A DNA stretch of 16,546 nucleotides, from NCBI GenBank assembly GCA_039182715.1, contig JBCDBY010000068.1, positions 1 through 16,546 on the forward strand, in the 5' to 3' direction. The DNA comes from JBCDBY01 sp039182715. GTDB taxonomy: Bacteria > Planctomycetota > PLA2. Shown here piece by piece: positions 13,509 to 16,546 of the stretch. The first letter of the stretch is position 1, and every line of letters begins with the position of its first letter. Both the position numbers and the translations under genes were made by a program. The notes under the pieces are model-generated. The model made no database searches. It worked only from the letters and a program-made list of their open reading frames with translations, and was not told where the DNA came from.

Positions 13509-14398
13509 AACATCTTTGGCTTGTTCTTCTGCTGTGTGTCGCGTGCGGCTCGGACCCGAAGCCGGTCGACGGCGTGCACGTCGTTGCGACGACCGGCATG
13601 GTGGCCGATCTCGCGCGCATCATCGGCGGCGAGCGCGTCACCGTCGAGGCGCTCATGGGGCCCGGCGTCGACCCGCACCTCTACCAGGCAACGCCGTCCG
13701 ACGTGAAGAAGCTGCGGAACGCGAAACTGGTGCTCTACAACGGCAAGGGGCTCGAGGGCAAGATGGCCGACGTGCTCATCAAGCTCGCCCGCAAGACGCA
13801 CGTCGTGGCGGTGTCGGAGGAGATCGACGCGGGCGTCCTGCTCAAGGACGAGAGCGAACATTGGGATCCGCACGTGTGGCTCGACGTCTCGCTCTGGGCG
13901 CGCTGCGCGCTGGTGGTCGGCGAGGCGCTGGCCGAGGTCGACCCGGTGATGGCCGGGGACCATCGCGCCGCCGCGAAGAAGTTCGCAGCACAGCTGCAGG
14001 ACGAGCTGCATCCGTGGGTAAAGCAGCAGGTCGAGACCGTGCCGGCGGGACGGCGGGTGCTGATCACGTCGCACGACGCGTTCCAGTACTTCGGCCGCGC
14101 CTACGGCGTCGAGGTCCGCGGCCTGCAGGGCATCAGCACCACGTCGGTTGCCGGCGTGAAGGACGTCGAGGACATGGTCAACCTGATCACCAGCCGCGGC
14201 ATCAAGGCGATCTTCGTCGAGTCCTCGGTCCCGCCCAAAGCGATCGAGGCGGTGCAGGAGGGCGTGCGCGCCAAGGGCGGCGAGGTCACGATCGGCGGCG
14301 AACTCTACAGCGATGCCATGGGTTCGGAGCCTCCCACCGATACGTACGTCGGCATGATTCGCCACAACGTCGAGACGTTCGTGAAGAGCCTGCAGTGA
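13505..14398 (+). CDS. mntA: Metal ABC transporter substrate-binding lipoprotein (TroA/ZnuA family)
   Basis: A 297-residue solute-binding protein. The N-terminus is a lipoprotein signal with Cys14 followed by G-S-D; the residue three before it is Cys, which is unusual for a lipobox. The cluster A-I metal site is His58 (DPHLYQAT), His123 (DPHVWLD), His190 (SHDAFQYFGRAYG) and Asp270 (GGELYSDAMG). The spacings of 65, 67 and 80 residues closely match TroA (His68, His133, His199, Asp279). The third ligand is His, as in TroA and ZnuA, not Glu as in PsaA, so the ligands alone would allow zinc or manganese. The manganese-type MntR next to it favours manganese. There is no His-rich loop of the kind seen in ZnuA. 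Overlaps at both ends (ATGA, then GTGA) fix the start and operon. Confidence 0.92.
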   Translation: MKHLWLVLLLCVACGSDPKPVDGVHVVATTGMVADLARIIGGERVTVEALMGPGVDPHLYQATPSDVKKLRNAKLVLYNGKGLEGKMADVLIKLARKTHVVAVSEEIDAGVLLKDESEHWDPHVWLDVSLWARCALVVGEALAEVDPVMAGDHRAAAKKFAAQLQDELHPWVKQQVETVPAGRRVLITSHDAFQYFGRAYGVEVRGLQGISTTSVAGVKDVEDMVNLITSRGIKAIFVESSVPPKAIEAVQEGVRAKGGEVTIGGELYSDAMGSEPPTDTYVGMIRHNVETFVKSLQ

Positions 14399-15165
14399 GC
14401 ACCGCGCTGGAGTTCCACGACCTGACGGTCGCCTACCACACCAAGCCGGTGCTCTGGGACGTCGACCTCTCGGTGCCGACGGGCCGGCTGGTGGCGATCG
14501 TGGGGCCCAACGGCGCGGGCAAGAGCACGCTCATGAAGGCGGCGCTCGACCTCGTTCCGCTCGCGTCCGGTTACGTGCGCATCTTCGGCCAGCACTACGA
14601 GGAGTCGCGCGGGCGCGTGGCGTACGTGCCGCAGCGCGAGTCGGTCGACTGGGACTTTCCGGCGACGGTCTTCGACGTGGTGATGATGGGGCGCTATGGC
14701 CGGCTCGGCTGGTTCCGGCGGCCGGGCCGCGGCGATCGCAACGCCGCGATGGAGGCGCTCGAGAAGGTCGGCATGGCGGAGTTCGCGGACCGGCAGATCA
14801 GTCGGCTTTCGGGCGGCCAGCAGCAGCGTACCTTCCTGGCGCGCGCGCTCGTCCAGGACGCCGAGCTCTACATGATGGACGAGCCCTTCGCCGGCGTGGA
14901 CGCGGTGACGGAACGCGCCATCGTGCAGCTGCTGCGCGACCTGCAGCAGAAGGGGCGGACCGTCGTCTGCGTGCACCACGACCTGCAGACCGCGCCGGAG
15001 TACTACGACTGGCTCGTGCTGCTCAACATGCGCCTCGTCGCGGCCGGCCCGATGGAGGAGGTCTTCGTGACGGAGAACCTGCACCGCACGTACGGCGGGC
15101 GGCTCTCCATTCTCGAGCAGGCGGCGACCTCGCTGCTGCGCGGCCAGAAAGGCGCGCGCGCGTGA
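14395..15165 (+). CDS. mntB: Metal ABC transporter ATPase
   Basis: A 256-residue cytoplasmic ATPase that powers the Mn/Zn importer. It has Walker A GPNGAGKST (37-45), the Q-loop at Gln80 (YVPQR), signature LSGGQQQR (138-145), Walker B LYMMDEP (158-164) and the H-loop His195 (CVHHDL). The sequence DWDFPATVFDVVMMGRYG after the Q-loop is typical of the manganese/zinc (MntB/TroB) subfamily. It starts at the GTG at 14395, which overlaps the mntA stop as GTGA; the open frame continues upstream through mntA in another reading frame, but that is not coding. Its own stop overlaps the start of the permease by four bases. By order and content it is part of one importer with mntA, mntC and mntD. Confidence 0.93.
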   Translation: MSTALEFHDLTVAYHTKPVLWDVDLSVPTGRLVAIVGPNGAGKSTLMKAALDLVPLASGYVRIFGQHYEESRGRVAYVPQRESVDWDFPATVFDVVMMGRYGRLGWFRRPGRGDRNAAMEALEKVGMAEFADRQISRLSGGQQQRTFLARALVQDAELYMMDEPFAGVDAVTERAIVQLLRDLQQKGRTVVCVHHDLQTAPEYYDWLVLLNMRLVAAGPMEEVFVTENLHRTYGGRLSILEQAATSLLRGQKGARA

Positions 15166-16433
15166 GCGCGACGCTCGTCACCGTCCTCTGCGGCGCCATG
15201 CTGCTGGGCGCCGTGGCGGGCGCGCTCGGCTGCTTCGCCGTCCTCAAGCGGCACAGCCTGCTCGGCGACGCGCTGGCGCACGCGGCGCTGCCGGGCGTCT
15301 GCCTCGCCTACATGTTCGGGCTCACGGCCGGGCTCGATCCGCGACACCCGCTGCTGCTGTTCGGGGGCGCGCTGGCGACCGCGTGGCTCGGCACGGTGAT
15401 GATCATGGGCATCGCGCGCACGACGCGGCTCAAGTACGACGCGGCGATCGGCATCGTGCTCTCGGTCTTCTTCGGCGCGGGCATCGTGCTGCTCACCTAC
15501 CTGCAGAAGAACGGAGGCGCGCAGCAGGCGGGACTGGACAAGTTCCTCTTCGGCCAGGCGGCGGCGCTGTCGCGCGGCGACGTCTGGACCATGGCGGTCT
15601 TCGGCGCGATCGTGCTCGGGGTCGTCGTGCTCTGCTTCCGTCCGTTCAAGCTGGTCGTGTTCAACGCGGAGCACGCGGGCAGCCTGGGCCTGCCGGTGCG
15701 CCGCTACGAGCTGTTGCTGGTCACGCTCATCGTGGTCGCGGTCGTCCTCGGGCTGCGCACGGTCGGCGTCGTGCTCATCGCCGCGCTGCTCGTCACGCCG
15801 GCGGCGGCGGCGCGCCAATGGACCGAGAAGCTCTCGGTCATGGTGCTGCTCGCCGCGCTCTTCGGGATGGCGGCGGGCGGACTGGGCGCCTATCTCTCCG
15901 CGCAGAGCGCGCGCATGCCGACCGGTCCGCTCATTGTCCTCTCCGCCACGGCGCTGCTGCTCGTCTCGCTGCTGCTTTCACCGCGGCGCGGGCTGCTGTG
16001 GGCCTGGGTGCGGCGGCGGCGCAACCGTGAGCGCGTCCGCATCGAGAACCTGCTCAAGGACATGTGGAGACTCGGCGAGATGGACCAGCGCTACACGGCG
16101 CCGCGTGCGGTGAGCGACGTGCTCGCGGTCCGCGGCGCGGCGCTGCGGGCGATTCGCGAGGCACGCGAGAGCCGGTTCCTGACGCAGGAGGGCACGCAGG
16201 TGCGGCTCACCGAGCGGGGGCTGGAGCGCGCGGCGCGCATCGTGCGCAACCACCGCATCTGGGAGCTCTACCTCTCGAACCGGCTCGACCTCGCGGACGA
16301 CCACCTGCACCGCGACGCCGAGGACATGGAGCACGCGCTCGACGACGAGGTGCTGGAGCAGATCGACGAGGCTCTGGGACGGCCGGCGCAGGATCCGCAC
16401 GGTCGACCGATTCCGCGCGGGGTGCCGGCGTGA
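15162..16433 (+). CDS. mntC: Metal ABC permease fused to a C-terminal DtxR/MntR sensor domain
   Basis: A 423-residue protein, longer than the usual 280-300 of TroC/MntB-type permeases. Residues 5-275 are the permease, with about eight TM segments, LLGDALAHAALPG (33-45), DQA/TA-like loops and RTVGVVLIAALLVTPAAAA (199-217). A basic linker (RRRRNRERVRIE, 284-295) leads to a winged helix (about 296-355) and a metal/dimer domain (about 360-415). That domain repeats MntR ligands: His364, Glu387, Glu390 and His391 (HRDAEDMEHAL), plus DPHGRPIP, which matches MntR's DPHGHPIP. The position of MntR Asp13 is Asn296. There is no SH3-like domain. Fused permeases of this kind are known in some bacterial groups; their purpose is unproven. 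A cytosolic metal sensor that gates transport is one idea. It overlaps mntB and mntD by GTGA. Confidence 0.9.
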   Translation: MSATLVTVLCGAMLLGAVAGALGCFAVLKRHSLLGDALAHAALPGVCLAYMFGLTAGLDPRHPLLLFGGALATAWLGTVMIMGIARTTRLKYDAAIGIVLSVFFGAGIVLLTYLQKNGGAQQAGLDKFLFGQAAALSRGDVWTMAVFGAIVLGVVVLCFRPFKLVVFNAEHAGSLGLPVRRYELLLVTLIVVAVVLGLRTVGVVLIAALLVTPAAAARQWTEKLSVMVLLAALFGMAAGGLGAYLSAQSARMPTGPLIVLSATALLLVSLLLSPRRGLLWAWVRRRRNRERVRIENLLKDMWRLGEMDQRYTAPRAVSDVLAVRGAALRAIREARESRFLTQEGTQVRLTERGLERAARIVRNHRIWELYLSNRLDLADDHLHRDAEDMEHALDDEVLEQIDEALGRPAQDPHGRPIPRGVPA

Positions 16434-16546
16434 GCGACGACCTGATCGTCATCGGCACCGGGATCGCGGCGGCGGTGGCTTGCGCGATTCCCGGCTGCTT
16501 CCTCGTGCTGCGCGGCATCTCGCTGGTGGGCGACGCGATCAGCCAC
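16430..16546 (+). CDS. mntD: Second metal ABC permease, 3' end cut by window
   Basis: Thirty-nine codons are visible, starting at the GTG at 16430, which overlaps the TGA of the fused permease (16431-16433) as GTGA. They read VSDDLIVIGTGIAAAVACAI, then PGCFLVLRGISLVGDAISH. PGCFLVLRGISLVGDAISHA is the first-TM and loop signature of TroC/TroD-type permeases and parallels the GCFAVLKRHSLLGDALAHAA of mntC. The gene is therefore a paralogue of the permease just upstream and the likely partner of a heterodimeric channel. Whether it too has a DtxR tail, and what follows, lies outside the window. Confidence 0.9.
   Translation, partial: MSDDLIVIGTGIAAAVACAIPGCFLVLRGISLVGDAISH

Noticed and set aside
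1..16546. tRNA, rRNA and riboswitch genes
   Set aside because: I saw no cloverleaf, rRNA core sequence or known riboswitch core in the gaps, although a covariance search would be more reliable than reading.

Overview
This window comes from a high-GC bacterial chromosome with about 14 intact protein genes, one gene cut at each edge, and no rRNA, tRNA or CRISPR that I could find. The gene set (lipoproteins, a single-pass coiled-coil membrane protein, a HEAT-like/von Willebrand A protein, a Kir-type channel, and a metal permease fused to a DtxR domain) suggests a Gram-negative-type, environmental, high-GC lineage. Planctomycetota, Acidobacteriota or Myxococcota all fit. I cannot choose between them from sequence alone.

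Layout, left to right. (a) 1-1264: two tandem SYLF/Ysc84-domain genes, the first cut by the window edge, separated by a 234-bp MITE-like element with 27-bp terminal inverted repeats. (b) 3848-1249, minus strand: a tightly packed three-gene operon of class C beta-lactamase/family VIII esterase, a two-TM zinc-ribbon protein and a GT4-type glycosyltransferase. Its last gene overlaps the SYLF gene tail-to-tail. (c) 3952-6225: a coiled-coil membrane protein facing a DUF2007-like/zinc-ribbon protein across a 172-bp near-palindrome with a bidirectional terminator at its centre, then a divergent L-lactate dehydrogenase. (d) 6461-8131: an exported VWA protein. (e) 10244-8371, minus strand: a DusC-like tRNA-dihydrouridine synthase overlapping a Kir-type potassium channel. 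(f) 10335-12749: a Lon-like (S16) protease, divergent from dus. (g) 12837-16546: a regulator-first manganese/zinc uptake operon, mntR-mntA-mntB-mntC-mntD, in which every junction is a 4-base ATGA/GTGA overlap. The permease MntC carries a C-terminal copy of the DtxR/MntR metal-sensing domain. The last gene runs off the window.

Two things stand out. First, all four intergenic gaps longer than 150 bp hold an inverted-repeat element of some kind: the MITE-like element, a GCTGAG/CTCAGC palindrome, a GCGGAG/CTCCGC inverted array, and a GTCAGTN heptamer inverted array with 15 tandem copies on one arm. Second, the metal operon appears to sense metal twice: once in MntR, whose ligand set is Mn-type and which has a candidate operator over its own start codon, and once in the DtxR-like tail of MntC. 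Several genes also have a -10-like hexamer only 6-9 bases before the start codon and no Shine-Dalgarno, which suggests leaderless or near-leaderless transcripts. I found no clear defence, secretion or biosynthetic system in the window.
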